Shown here: in pieces, positions 1 to 11,517 of the stretch
Layout: the number at the start of each line of letters is the position of its first letter
Position numbering within the stretch: the first letter of the stretch is position 1
NCBI GenBank assembly: GCA_030789695.1
Contig: CM061140.1
Location: forward strand, 81,530,422 to 81,594,421
Length of the DNA stretch: 64,000 bases
Direction of reading: 5' to 3'
Source: Scilla litardierei
Lineage: Eukaryota; Streptophyta; Magnoliopsida; Asparagales; Asparagaceae
Program-made: the position numbers and the translations under genes
Notes under the pieces: generated by a model
Database searches by the model: none
What the model saw: the letters and a program-made list of their open reading frames with translations, nothing else
What the model was told of the DNA's origin: nothing

Positions 1-150
1 CAGATTTTGGACCGTCGACAGAAGCAGTTGAGGAACAATGTAGTCAACCTGGTGTGAGTGATATGGCAGTATGGATCACCTGGAGAGTCCACTTGGGAGC
101 GCGAGGATGAGATGAGAGAGCGCTACCCGCATCTTTTTCCGAAGCAGTAG
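1..150 (+). pseudogene. Ty3/gypsy polyprotein C-terminus (chromodomain end), degenerate
   Basis: The frame from base 1 reads the last 50 codons of a Ty3/gypsy Pol protein. It has ILDRRQKQLRNNVVNL, then a TGA at 55-57 where the family normally has Lys, then WEREDEMRERYPHLF and a TAG at 148-150. The sequence rich in W, E, R and ERYPHLF is the typical end of the integrase chromodomain in chromovirus lineages such as Del/Tekay, which steers integration to heterochromatin. The 3' LTR starts 47 bp downstream, after a purine-rich tract at about 185-196. The rest of the element lies upstream of the window. The in-frame stop shows it is dead. The superfamily is certain; the Del/Tekay assignment is inferred from the motif plus the 3-kb LTR. 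Confidence 0.85.
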
Positions 151-2160
151 TTTATGTAGATTCTGAGGGCGGAATCTTTTCTTAAGGTGGGTAGGATGTA
201 ACGGTCATTTTCCGATCGTATGTATTTCAGCGTGTACGTTCGTTTTTGTACGCGTATTTTATTTGACCTCCTCTTGTATCTGAAACATCCGATGTGATAT
301 GTCCTTATGACCATCAGAGAGAGTAGTTATTTGTGGGATTTTTAGTGAACGTCATTTAACAGGTCGTTCTCCCACAAATCAACTTTGATTGTAGGGACGT
401 CGTAACTTTAGACTTCGACGCCGGAACTTTTAATTTTTAGTTCATTTTTCATGAACCAAGCATGTGATCGACCACTGTACCCTCGATCCTCTCATCGTCA
501 CGGTCTTCCCGATATTTTTCTCATAATTTTCGAGCACCGTTAGCCCAACCTATCACACTAATTACATTCAAAACCCGATTAGCCAAGCCTAATTTGAAAT
601 TCAAATTTTAACCTAAATCTAATTGGATTGCTTACGTATCACCATGAGATTCCTATAGCTATCCTCACCTTAAGTATACCCTCCCCCTCTCTTACACGAT
701 CTCTCCTATTAATCCAAACTACACCCCTTTTAACCCCTACATAGCAACTTATCCATGTTATAACACAACCCAAACCAAAACCGTAGGGCCTCACGTATTG
801 ACAGCCTCCTCCTCCTTTTCCTTGCGCCTTCTTCCTCCTTGCCGCTGGTGAGGGCTCCGGCCACCCCCCCCATAGATCTGGCCAACCCTCCTCCCTCTTC
901 TCTCCCTCCTCTCTCCTCCCTCTTTCCTTGAAAGCCACCCGGACCTTGCTGTTTGCCGCACTGTCGCCTAGCAGCTTCAACCCGTGCGGCCACCTGTTTC
1001 TGGCCGTCGTGGGTAACCCTCCCCGCCGCTGTCGACCTCCCCCCGACCCCCTCTAACACATGTAACCCTTTGATACTCCCTCAGGCCGTGACAAACCAGC
1101 AGTGAATCTAAACAGCCCGGTATATCACAAACTGTCCTTTTCGCCTTCAAACTCGCGGCCAACATCGCGCACGGTCATTGGTAGCCACCCCTCAGGCCGA
1201 GCAACCCCCTTCAGCCTCCTCCAATCCTCGGTATCCCCCCTTGCTCCTAGGAGTCCACGCATACCACAGATCTCGCGTGTTTTCCCCGACGTCGTAGCCA
1301 TCGCCGTGTTGATTCGTTGCGCTACTCACAACCGGAGAGATCCCGATGCCGTACCCATTGCCTTGCCATCTTGTTGTGCTACCTACAGCCAAGCCGATCC
1401 CAAGCTGATCCTTACTACGCTACCGTCGTCGAGGACACCGAGCACAGCCGCCGTTCCAGATCCGACGTTGACACGTGCGCGTTCGTCGCACTAGGTTGGT
1501 CTTTTCACTCGTAGCAACCCAAACTGTACGACATTGAAAACCTAATTAAAATTTGACAACCTAATCACTAAATTTATTTCTACACCATTAAACCGTTGTA
1601 ACATTTAGAATTGACGATCGGACTGATTTGACTGTGCACATAGGATAGATTCGTCGAATAGGTTGAACTCTCAGAACTTGACATGAAAACTGATAGGTTA
1701 GCCACGATCAACTTAGAAACTTACCATAATAGGGACTTTCTAAAAACGTGACCTGACACCCGCCGTTATCTTGTGACAGCAGACGTTGAACGACGCGATG
1801 ATCGAGACAAGACGCTTCCGACGTACGTACTCCTTGCCACCGCAGGCAAGTGCCCCCACTTACATAGTTATGCCCATGTCTAGGCCACTTCCTTCTTAGA
1901 ACTGTAAACTATTGAACAAAGAGAACCTGACGTGAAATAATAGCATCCGGGACCCCCACACGACAGCCTAGACTTTACGACGAAGTCTAGGTATAAACTG
2001 CTATAATTACCATGTTAGGAACTATCTGTGTGTGTGTGTGCGTGTGGACCCCCTAGAAAGAACATATCCAACTCATGTCATGTCATGTAACAACATTCAC
2101 GTCGTGTCTTACACAGCCTGCAGGCAATAAGGACACTCTCCGAGACAGAGAGTGATCCTT

Positions 2161-2378
2161 GGTACAGATTCACCTACGGGAAGCCCGTCACCCACCGAGT
2201 GAGCGGTTGACCCTGTAGACCGTTGAGATAGAGGCACTCATCGAGCTAGAGTGAGTGGTCCTATACAGAGGTACAGATTCACCTACAGGAAGCCTGTCAC
2301 CCACCGAGTGAGTGGTTGACCCTGTGGACCGTGGGGATAGAGGCACTCACCGAGCTAGAGTGAGTGGTCCTATACAGT
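2161..2378 (+). repeat. Two-copy tandem repeat, period 109 bp, in LTR A
   Basis: GTACAGATTCACCTAC recurs at 2162 and 2271, and the two units differ at only a few bases. Each unit contains CACCCACCGAGTGAG and GAGCTAGAGTGAGTGG. LTR B has a different but comparable two-copy repeat (period 56) at the same relative position. Confidence 0.85.
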
Positions 2379-2680
2379 CTTTTCCAGTCTTGTCTTGGGG
2401 TGGGGTAGTGTTGAGCGGCCACCAGGTTAGAGAGTTTGGCCACTTTCTAAACTGAAGGGGTGAACCCTCTTGGTGTCAAGTCTTGGTGTCACACAGTCTA
2501 GTCTTGTCTCGTAGCTTATGCTACGACTTTGCCTGCCACGTTTACTTTCAGCACCGTCTTTACTTTCCCTTACTTATGCATGTCATGATGTTGCATCATA
2601 TCATTTTAAATCAACTTTAAAATGTCGCTCTTAAATTCCTTTACACTTGCAGTAGAGTCTAACCCTTCCTTGTAGACTTT

Positions 2681-2820
2681 ACCTGACGTACAGCTCGTTT
2701 TCTCTTGGGTGTTGTACGTCAGGTACCAAGACAGAGTACTCAAACGAGCCAGCCTTACTCGAGGACTTGGAGCCAGAGGACGTTGATCCGGAGTACGTAC
2801 CAGACGAGGACCAGACCTAG
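2681..2820 (+). other. Stem-loop over a 3' splice site, then acidic mini-exon (LTR A)
   Basis: ACCTGACGTACA (2681-2692) is a perfect inverted repeat of TGTACGTCAGGT (2713-2724). The loop is T-rich, so the right arm looks like a polypyrimidine tract ending in CAG (2720-2722). The 98 nt after CAG (2723-2820) are open and encode an acidic tail ending PEYVPDEDQT, then TAG. LTR B and LTR D have the same layout and reading phase. The layout is directly visible; its use as a spliced exon is inference. Confidence 0.55.
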
Positions 2821-3336
2821 AGGTTCCTCATCATTGCTGACTCTTGGAGGTTACTGCTTTTAGTTTGGGTGCGTATCCCCCCTGTACTTTCTGTCTAGGT
2901 TGGGTGCTTTGCAGCATTAGTTTCCTTTCTGTAGTTGTAGCCATGTTTGGCATCTTTTGTTAGACTTGTTATGTGCTGGACGTTATCTTTTTAAATGAAT
3001 GCAGAATTTCCTTTCGAGTACTTTATTGTTATTATTACGAACTTTTTAATTGCAAGAACCTGTAAAATTTTAAATGGTAACTCTACAGACGTTTATTGGG
3101 TCTAAGCCTCATAGCTCCCGCCCATGCGGACCTTCGTCTCGTCCTCGCACCCGTTTTGGGAAGCGGGACGTGACAGTAACGAACCATAAACAACCAAACT
3201 TCTTACTATACACACATCATCCATTACTATGTTCATAGCACCATACACAAACCACAGATAAATATATATATCAATATATTTAGAGTATACACACTCAAGC
3301 ATGAGTGAGACTCAAAGACCCATAAAAGAACCAGAA

Positions 3337-3339
<3 letters not shown>

Positions 3340-3433
<94 letters not shown>
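3340..3433. repeat. (TA)n microsatellite at the 3' end of the LINE
   Basis: About 90 bp of nearly pure TA, abutting the LINE 3' end. The 164 bp between LTR A and this tract (3176-3339) are AT-rich and hold nothing I recognise. Confidence 0.95.
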
Positions 3434-3505
3434 AAGTCACAATTAGAGACCACACCCGCACTAAGCAATTATCCAAACATGGTATTGTAATGGCCGCCCC
3501 TTGCA

Positions 3506-6500
3506 TTAGCCAATGTCCCGAATATCCCAATTATCCAAAGCATAAGCCGCTTCAACTTCAGGTTCATCATGATTTCTAAGGGCAATTCGGACGTCGGATG
3601 CAATATCATCAAAGAGCAAGGTCTTTGTCCTCTTAATGTTTTCAAAGATGCGTTTATTACACTCTCGCCAAATATGCCAAACCCCAGCCGCTAATGCGGT
3701 CTTTGCAAGTTGTCCAAGGACTCCTTTTTTCCCAAAATGCACTAGAAAGTATTTCCCAACAGAGTCCAATGAGTGGTCTGACGGGCCGGCCTTGCCCAAT
3801 TTTAGCATAAGCCTGCACACAATATACTTGGAGTACGGTCAGTTAAAGAATAAATGACTCAAAGTTTCCAACCCATCCTCACACAAGACACAGTGAGTAG
3901 ACGAATTGATACCCCAAGAAGATAGGAGGTCTCTTGTTAAGAGCTTACCCTTGAAGGCTCGGAGTAGGTTTAGGGACCATTTCGGTATGCAATTGGCATA
4001 CCAAGAGAGCTTGAAGAATGGAAATAAACTCCCTTTAATTTTAGCCCCCTCCCAGGCATCTTTGAAATGGAAGATAGGTACAGCTTTCCATATCCACTCA
4101 TCAGGTCCGGTCCTTAGCTCAATGTGCTGATACAAGTGTTTGATACTTTGAATTGATGCATCTTCAATCCAATTTGTACCGTTCCACTAATCACGAACCC
4201 TCAGACTGCTGGCCCCCGCCGGTATATCACAATGGTCCTTTAGTGGCCCACAATGTAGCCAACTATCATGCCAAAACAGGGTCTCATTCCCATCCCTTAC
4301 TTTCCTCGAAATCAGATTCTGCGAAGATTTCCTGCAATATAGCATGAACTTACATGTACCCGATTGGGTTGGTTTCCTTTTAGTACCATAGAAACAACGA
4401 ACTTCTGGATATTTCTCTCTCATGTACTCAGGCCAAAGACCCTTAGATTGCAACAATCTCCAGGTCAATTTGATACCTGCAGCTAAATTTAATTCCGACA
4501 GAAGTCTAAGCACAATACCTCCTTCAGATTTTGGTTTGCATGAATCCTGCCAAGCCCAAGAATTTGATGACCCCCAAATAAATCTTCTGCAAATTGAAGT
4601 AAGGGAGCGAATCACCGTTGAAGGTATTTTGTAAACCTGTGCCCAAAAGGAAATTATGCCATAGATTACAGTTCTCACCAGTTCGATCCGTCCCGCAACG
4701 GACAACAAACTAGAAGTCCATCCACTTAGCCTTTTTTTGCACCTATCCAGCAGTCTGTTGTACATATTAGTTTTTGGGTATTTGGTTGAGAGAGGCAACC
4801 CTAAGTAAGTTGTGAAAGATGATGCCTGCTTGACTCCAAGATGATTTGCTAGGGCACCTGCATTTTTTACCCCTTTGCTGAACACTGCAATACTCTTCTC
4901 CCAGTTGACAACAAGGCCTGTGAAATTTTTGAAATCCTCCAAAATAGTTTTTAGCCCATCCATAGATTTGTTGCTGGCTCGACAAAAAAGGAGTAAGTCA
5001 TCCGCAAAAAGAAGGTGTGATATTGAACCAACACGCCGCATAGGCTGAATAGACCCCCTAGTTATGGCTTTCCCAAGTAAGAGGGAAAAAGCTTCCATGA
5101 TAATGACAAATAGGTATGGGGAGAGGGGATCCCCTTGTCTGAGCCCTCTGTTTCCTTTAAAATAGCATGCAGGGGAGCCATTTACCATCACGGAGTAAGT
5201 AGGAGATGATATACACTCCTGAATCCAGGAGATGAAGGTATACCCGAATCCTAATTGGTGCAGTATGTAGTACACGAATTCCCTGTTCACACTATCAAAA
5301 GCTTTTCTAAGATCCAGCTTCAGACATACTCTAGATCCCATAGGGTTGCTGAAATCTCTTATCTGTTCATGTGCCAACAGGGCGCTATCAGAAAGTAGCC
5401 TACACTTAAGAAAAGCTGATTGGTTCGGGGAGACCAATTCATGAATAACCATCCGCAGCCTGTTACAAATGATCTTACTGATAATCTTATAAAGGACATT
5501 GCAGCATGCAATTGGCCTATAGTCCCCTAAGTTGGATGCATTGGTAGTTTTAGGGACTAATGTAAGAAAGGTATGATTCACCTGGTGGAGTGAGGAGTAA
5601 GTACGAAAGAAATCCTTAACGGCTGTTGTAACTTCTGTCCCAATAAGATTCCAATGCTGCTGGAAGAAGAACCCATTAAAGCCTTCTGGTCCAGGAGATT
5701 TATTTGGACCAATCTGGAATACCGCCTCTTTGACCTCCTCAGAAGTTATCCTTCGTTGGAGCCAATTAGATGCTTCATGTGTAATTTTCCTTCTGGGAAC
5801 AAGTTTAGGAAAGACTCTCCAGTAGTCTCCTTGGTTATACAAATCTTCAAAAAAATTGGCCGCATCAGATTTAAGCTCCTTATAAGTGTTGCATTGGGCT
5901 CCATTTGCATCCACCAAATGTAATAAATTATTATGGCACTGCCTTGCTTTCATTGATGTGTAGAAAAACTTAGTATTTCTATCTCCCGAATCCAACCAAT
6001 CTTGCCTACTCTTCTGACGGTATCTCTCCTCCTCCACGCCCAAGAGCATTGCCAGTTCATTTGTTAACAGGTTCTCTTGCTGCTGTAGTTCTAGGTTGAA
6101 GTGTAAGGATTGCTAATTGCAAAGATCCTGCAGCAGGTTGCGGCAATGAAGAATTTGGGACCCCTCTTGATTATTCCGCGCCCAGCATCTGAGGGTTGTT
6201 TTGACATGCTGCAGCTTCTTAGAGATGGAGTACATGTTATTAATAACAGAAATGCTGGGGGAGAGATTCCATGATGCCTCCACAATTTCAGAGTAACCTG
6301 GGAGATAGATCCAATGGTTAAAATATTTCAAGGGCTTCGGGGATGAGGGTACCTGAGGATGTAATCTGACAACGATAGGGGAATGGTCTCTGGTCCTTTG
6401 GTCTAGGAATTAAGCAAATGATTCTGGCAGTTTCCGAATCCAGTCTACATTGCACAGTACTCTGTCAATTTGCGCAGAAATACGACCAGCTCCCATACGC

Positions 6501-7060
6501 TTGTTATTCCAACTCAGGCGATGCCCAGAACTTTTGAGATCCTGTAGAGAACAGTCCCTGACGTAATCACTGAAGTCCTTCAACATGCTCTCCTCCAATC
6601 TGCGGCCACCAATCTTGTCACTCAAAAATAGTGCATAGTTAAAATCTCCGCCTGCTAACCATGGGACATTTCGACAAGTTGCAACCTCCCCCTTGAGAGT
6701 ATTCCAAAGTTCCTTCCTTTCCAAGCTTCTATTCAGGTCATAGACTCCTGTGAGGAAGAACGAGTAACCACCAACATTGACACAGTGCACGGTTATGTGT
6801 TGAATAGAGAGATTGAGTAAGCTAGCTTGCCAGACTTGAGGGTCAAATCCCATCAAAATTCGCCCACCTCCATGTAAACTGAAAGTATGAATAGTTACCC
6901 ACTTCTTTGGGATGCCCGATTTAGCGGCAAAAGATTCCTTCTTAAGCTTAGTTTCCAATAAGACCACAGCAGATGGCTTAACATCCTTCATCATAGAACT
7001 CAGGTCCCTGCGCCTCACTGAGTTGTTTAATCCACGTGTATTCCAGAATAGGATTGTCAT
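3506..7060 (-). pseudogene. LINE ORF2: endonuclease / reverse transcriptase / zf-RVT
   Basis: A single frame of about 1,184 codons from ATG at 7060 to the stop at 3506. Four internal stops at 6412-6410, 6115-6113, 4189-4187 and 3841-3839 split it, with no frameshift. The order is an APE-type endonuclease (MTILFWNTRGLNN, LLETKL, AGGDFNYAL; residues about 1-217), then reverse transcriptase with GPEGFNGFFF, DYRPIACCNVLYKI, LRQGDPLSPYLF and the catalytic LLFADDLLLF. The C-terminus has a zf-RVT segment (LSSWGINSSTHCVLCEDGLETLSHLF) and a VWHIWRECNKRIF motif. The family nicks DNA and copies LINE RNA at the nick (target-primed reverse transcription). The catalytic residues I can see are intact; only the stops disable it. 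Confidence 0.93.
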
Positions 7061-7084
7061 AGATAGTTAATTTATAATAGGAAG

Positions 7085-8893
7085 CTATCGCACTAGGCCA
7101 CTCTCCTTCAGCCGCATGCTCTTGCGTGTAGTAGTAACATTCCTCCCAGAATCCTGCTGAATGGTGCCCTCACGTTTCAGCTTTGGAGAGACTAGTTCCT
7201 GTAGAATTTCAGCTTGTTCAGCAACCCACTCTGGGTTGTCGTAGACAATATTATCCGGTATGTCATCTGCAACATCTAGATCCTCCTCCTCCAACAGAGA
7301 TGGCCTTGATATAGCATTATCCTCCTTCATAGATGCTTTTGCCTTGGGGGTAGATGGCTTTGATATATCATGACCCTCCATCATTGGTGCTGTAGATGGC
7401 GGATCACAAGAAACTGAGTCAGTAATAACCTCAGTTGCGGGTTCATTGACGCGGCTACCTGAAGCAACCACATCCAGATTGCATTTAGGCACTCCAGGAC
7501 ATGTGTCTAATTGTCCAGAAATAATGTTGGGGTTCCCATCAGCCGAAGATGGTATTAGTGAAGAAATCACTTGGAGGCACCGGACCACTCTTTTCAATTT
7601 TCCAATACAGCAATCAACCAACTTCAAGCTCCCTGAACTTTCACCCTGATCTAGTCCCTGTATATTTTTTGATCTCATAACTGGGATAACTTCTTTACCT
7701 TTCACTTGTGTCTGAAGAGAAAGCGAGGTTTGTTGAGATATTGTTGGGCATTGAGTGTCCGAATGGCCAAAGCAGACGCATCTGCTGCAGCGAGGCGGCT
7801 CGCCTTCAAATTTAACTTCAATTCTGACCATAGAGCCGTCATCAAGTTCAGCCTCAATGCTCTTTGGCAGCGCCCTTCCCGCATCAACCTCAACCAGGCA
7901 TCTTGTGTATGTGATCCTTTCTAGCTTTGCCGTAGCCCTATCCAAACAGAGGGGGGTCCCAACAACAGAAGCTAGGATGTTTAGGGCATCTAAATTCCAC
8001 ATATTTAATGGAACGCCATGCAATTGCAACCAAACAGGCACAGAAGTCAGAATGTCCCTGTCAGGGCGAATTGTTGGGCTCCACATCTTAAGGACAACCA
8101 AGCGACCATCGAACAACCATGGCCCTCCATTGAGGATCCTGTCACACTCCTCCTTGGTTTCAAATTTGAAATAAAAGAAACCGTTGTCCCTGCTGAAGAC
8201 ATGTATCCTCTGGCGTGGCTTCCACAAACGCTCCAACCAAGCAGTAATCTGCCCATACGATGGAATATCGCCTAGTACGTACCCCACCAAGGTGAATTTC
8301 CACCGGACATTACCCCTCTCAAGAACAGAATTCATGATTCGAGCGACAATAGATCCATCAGCCCGGATCTTGGGAGAGGCAAAACTCATCCCCACAGATT
8401 CCCCATAAGCTCTTCTATTAGAACAAACCTCAGACCAAGAAAGTTTAGCAATTAAAGGATCAATAACAATTGATGGTTTTGTTCTCACCGGCATTTTGTC
8501 AAACACCCTCCTGGCATTCAGCGATGAAGTTCAGTTATTGTTGGTAGCCGCTTGAGATCTAACCAGTTCCATCCTGAATCCACCCCCCTTCTTAGACGCA
8601 GGATAGAACTTCCTCAATGCTGGTCGATTTTGTAGTTTGTTGCCCAAAGATGGAGCCTTCTTTCTCGATACAACCTTCCAGCCATCACCGTCAGTCAAAG
8701 TTCCCACAGCCAGATGGCCACCGTTGTCGCCACCAAGGCCGCCAGGCTTGCTCCCCAAATCCTTCTGCAGAACCCTCGCAACCCCAGGAGCGGATTGGTG
8801 GCCGCCGCGAGGGAGCACACCGCAGTTTCTAGCTCCGTCGCCGTGCTCGCCAGGGTCGCCCCCCAAACCCTTCCGCAAATCGCGCTCACTCAT
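7085..8893 (-). pseudogene. LINE ORF1: DUF4283 plus CCHC zinc-knuckle RNA-binding protein
   Basis: About 603 codons in one frame from ATG at 8893 (MSERDLRKGLGG) to the stop at 7085, interrupted once by TGA at 8533-8531. The N-terminal part has the DGDGWKVVSRKK motif of plant L1 ORF1 proteins. The middle part (LERLWKPRQRIHVFS, FFYFKFETKEECDRIL, GPWLFDGRLVVLKMW) is a DUF4283 domain, followed by CSRCVCFGHSDTQC, a CX2CX4HX4C knuckle. The C-terminal third is acidic and low in complexity. In this family the protein coats LINE RNA and accompanies it to the insertion site. The internal stop separates the first 120 residues from the DUF4283 domain, so no full-length product is expected. Confidence 0.88.
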
Positions 8894-8895
8894 CT

Positions 8896-8958
<63 letters not shown>

Positions 8959-9061
8959 CACGATATTCATACATATACCAACACACCACTCTTTTGTTTG
9001 TTTGTGTGTGTGTGTGTGTGTATACATATATGTATGTGTGTGTGTGTGTGTGTGTGTGTAT
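8896..9061. repeat. Microsatellite cluster: (TA)n then (GT)n
   Basis: (TA)n runs from 8896 to 8957 and interrupted (GT)n from about 8993 to 9061, with TATACATA islands. This separates the LINE from the Helitron. Open frames through it (poly-IY, poly-VC) are artefacts of the repeats. Confidence 0.95.
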
Positions 9062-9574
9062 TTATATATGTATATATCTAAATTATAAAACAGGGATGTT
9101 ATCATGGGTTATTAGATAAGAGTTGTTGGATAAGAGAATTTGGTTAAGAGAATTTGGATATGGATAAGAGAATTTGGGTATTGGGTAATACATTTTGTTG
9201 GTTATACATTTTATATAAGAGAATTTGAATCTGAGAAATTGGGAGATGAGAAATTGGTTATGTAGGACATGCTGACTATGACCTTTGATTGTGAAAACTT
9301 TGGGAGGAAATTTTCGAATTGGGGGGAACCTTTGGTTGGAAAAATTAAATTCGTATTTGAAAACCTGCTTAAAGTTATATTTGAAATTTGTTTGGGAAAA
9401 CTGAAATCATAACTCCATCCTCAAAGAGCGTGCATCTACTCTCTTCTGCATCCTCAAAGAGAAGAGGAAAAAATGCTCCCAATCCCCCAAGCGTAGTCTG
9501 CCCTCCTCTCACGTTGAGCCCACCACCTTCAAAATTTCCAAACCCTCATCTTTCTCTTGAATGAAGTATACCCA

Positions 9575-9930
9575 TAGATCCGGCCATCAACAACAAAGAT
9601 CCGGCCATCATACCTCAAAGCTTTCACATCTGGGCTTGCTATACATCAAGATTCGGCCATCAACAACAACATGCAAGGTCTCCTCTCCCCTCTTTGTTGA
9701 TGTTCTCTATTGCAGCTGCAAGTTTTAGTGACTGGAATTTTTTTCAAATCAGATAGATTCTGCCATCAACAACAAAGATACGACCATCATACTTCAAAGC
9801 TTCCACATCTAGGCTTGCTCTACATCAAGATTTGGCCATCAACAACAACATGCAATGTCTCCTCTCCCCTCTTTGTTGATGTTCTCTACAGCAGTCGCAT
9901 GTTTTAGTGACTGGACCTTTTTTTCAAATC
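9575..9930 (+). repeat. Two-copy tandem duplication, period about 179 bp
   Basis: GCCATCAACAACAAAGAT occurs at 9583 and 9762. Each copy continues through the same pyrimidine-rich block ending GTTTTAGTGACTGGA. Each copy also carries an internal GGCCATCAACAACAACATGCAA. It looks like duplicated 5' UTR or intron sequence of a captured gene. Confidence 0.8.
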
Positions 9931-11423
9931 AGTTGGGACTTTTAAAGTTAAGATCTTTTTCTATTCCGATTGATTGTTTGCTTCTGTTGGGACTTTTAAA
10001 GATGAGATTTTGGGAGATGAGTAGGGTTTATTTCGGGATTTTGCTTTTGGGTGTGGAGCTTTTGATTTTGCTTTTGGATTTTGCAATTAAATATTTGAAT
10101 CCCATCTGTACTCGGACGAGTAAGCAGCACTTGGGCGAGGGCACCCACAAGTTAGAGCTCCACATGTCGAAGATCAAGAAGGCGTTCCGGTGTGCTCGCG
10201 CGATGCTCAGGAGATGCCAAAGCTTGACAACAAGTGTCTTGCTCTTGCTCTCAAAATGTATTCTTTTTTAAATTAGTTTCATTTTGTTTTTTTAGCAGTT
10301 TTTCCCTTTTGGATTAATGCTTTCATGATGTTATTTTGCCCTAATTGGGATTAGGGTTCGTAGCACTCTTATTAGAAGGAATCACTCGGGTATGGTAGAT
10401 ATGCATCATATTTTTGAGAAAAGGTGAAGGTCATATTTTTGGGTCAGATGTGCATCATATGGAGATATATTCACTCGGGTATGATAGATATGCGCATTTC
10501 TACGTAGTTATATAGCTTTATATTATGGTCCCCCATTTATAAAGGGGATAACTGGAAGATCACAGTGAAAGTCTGCCACGGTTACCTGACCCCGATACGT
10601 TGAAGAATTGTAAAAGCTCCATATTTATGTTCAAGCCTCTAGACTATCTGTATGCTTCTTTCAGTTATGTATGACATTTGATTTTATTTGATTGTAATTT
10701 TTCCATGGCCTGCCACTTTGCATCCATAAATCTGCTGCAATGGCTATTTTAGTTACCTACATGCCATCAATATGGGTTGTGCTAAATTGGTTAATGTTGT
10801 GGGTAGAGATGGAAGCACATGTCCTGCTAAGTATTTGTAGAAATTCCTCAAAGAAGAAAAAGTTGAATTTTTTGATCCATTTTTTGGGTTTTATGTAGTT
10901 TTGATGGGTTTTTATTATTGGGTCCCACTTTAAAAAGCATTAGTTTTATTTTTGGATTTATGATGTATGGAAGTGAGATCCTAACTATATGCTTGATTAG
11001 TTCTGTTTCATATGTTTGCACTTATTTTTCCAAATTACTATCTTATTTTTTTTATGTCACTGTTTTGTTGACACTGGTGTGAAGCTTATACGACAATAGT
11101 TCACCATAATGCTTTTATTCATTGAGATTGTCACTGATCCATAATCTTTTACAAAAAAAATTACAGTCTTATTGTATATGTCACTGATCTGTAAGCTTAT
11201 TCGTTGACACAAAAATTACAGTCTTATTGATTTGAAATGGTTGTTGAAATGGAGTGATCCTGGAATTCTTAGGATCAGAATCTCATAGTACATGTTTGTT
11301 GAAATGCTAATATTATTATTGCTCATTACATGTTTGTTGAAATGCACAGACGGGGTGGGGGTGATGAATATATTGATAGATGGATTCATTCTTAAGTTTT
11401 TAATATTGTTTTGATCATTTCAG
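9931..11423 (+). other. Helitron body, intron-like, with one GC-richer island
   Basis: AT-rich, intron-like sequence. A GC-richer island at 10111-10258 has an open frame (KQHLGEGTHKLELHMSK and a following RCARAML), which may be a degraded exon of a captured gene. I do not recognise it. Nothing else here supports a gene. Confidence 0.4.
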
Positions 11424-11517
11424 GAATTATTCACGACACATTGATGTCAATGATGAGTACATCTCAGTTGCTAGAGGTAATTGGTTTGAATCAACATCAG
11501 CCATCCTTTGTACACCG
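11424..11517 (+). pseudogene. Captured exon-like segment, unrecognised
   Basis: A 94-nt block bounded by a good acceptor (TTTTGATCATTTCAG) and donor (GTGAGT at 11518). Two frames are open across it: NYSRHIDVNDEYISVARGNW (continuing FESTSAILCTP) and GIIHDTLMSMMSTSQLLEV. I do not recognise the protein. The splice signals and its position inside the Helitron suggest a captured exon. Confidence 0.4.

Larger units (their letters stand above)
197..3175 (+). repeat. LTR A: 3' LTR of a Del/Tekay-like Ty3 element
   Basis: The LTR begins TGTAACGGTC just after a purine-rich tract and ends GGGACGTGACA (TG...CA). It is about 2.98 kb long. Landmarks shared in the same order with LTR B at 46145-49061 are the GC-rich sense open frames, the block around CTCGTAGCAACCC, CAGGCAAGTG, short tandem repeats, a stem-loop, an acidic mini-exon and a GTTTGGGTGC block. 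The region at about 830-1500 is GC-rich with proline-rich open frames on the sense strand (for example 1102-1494). I do not call it a gene, but a similar segment sits at the same place in the other three LTRs. AATGAA at about 2995 could serve as a polyadenylation signal. The 5' copy is outside the window. Confidence 0.85.
3434..8893 (-). mobile_element. L1-type LINE, near full length, inactive
   Basis: Minus-strand non-LTR retrotransposon with ORF1 (8893-7085) and, 24 bp after it, ORF2 (7060-3506). A short 3' UTR follows, then a TA-rich tail instead of poly(A). ORF1 starts within a few bases of a second (TA)n tract at 8896-8957, so there is essentially no 5' UTR. No conventional target-site duplication is visible outside the TA tracts. 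Both ORFs keep their frame end to end and are broken only by single stop codons, so the copy is fairly young. Confidence 0.9.

Noticed and set aside
3301..3579. Open frames of alternating Tyr/Ile (also at 8531-9119 and 17764-18023)
   Set aside because: Produced by (TA)n microsatellites. Only the part of the 8531-8989 frame from ATG 8893 inward is real LINE ORF1.
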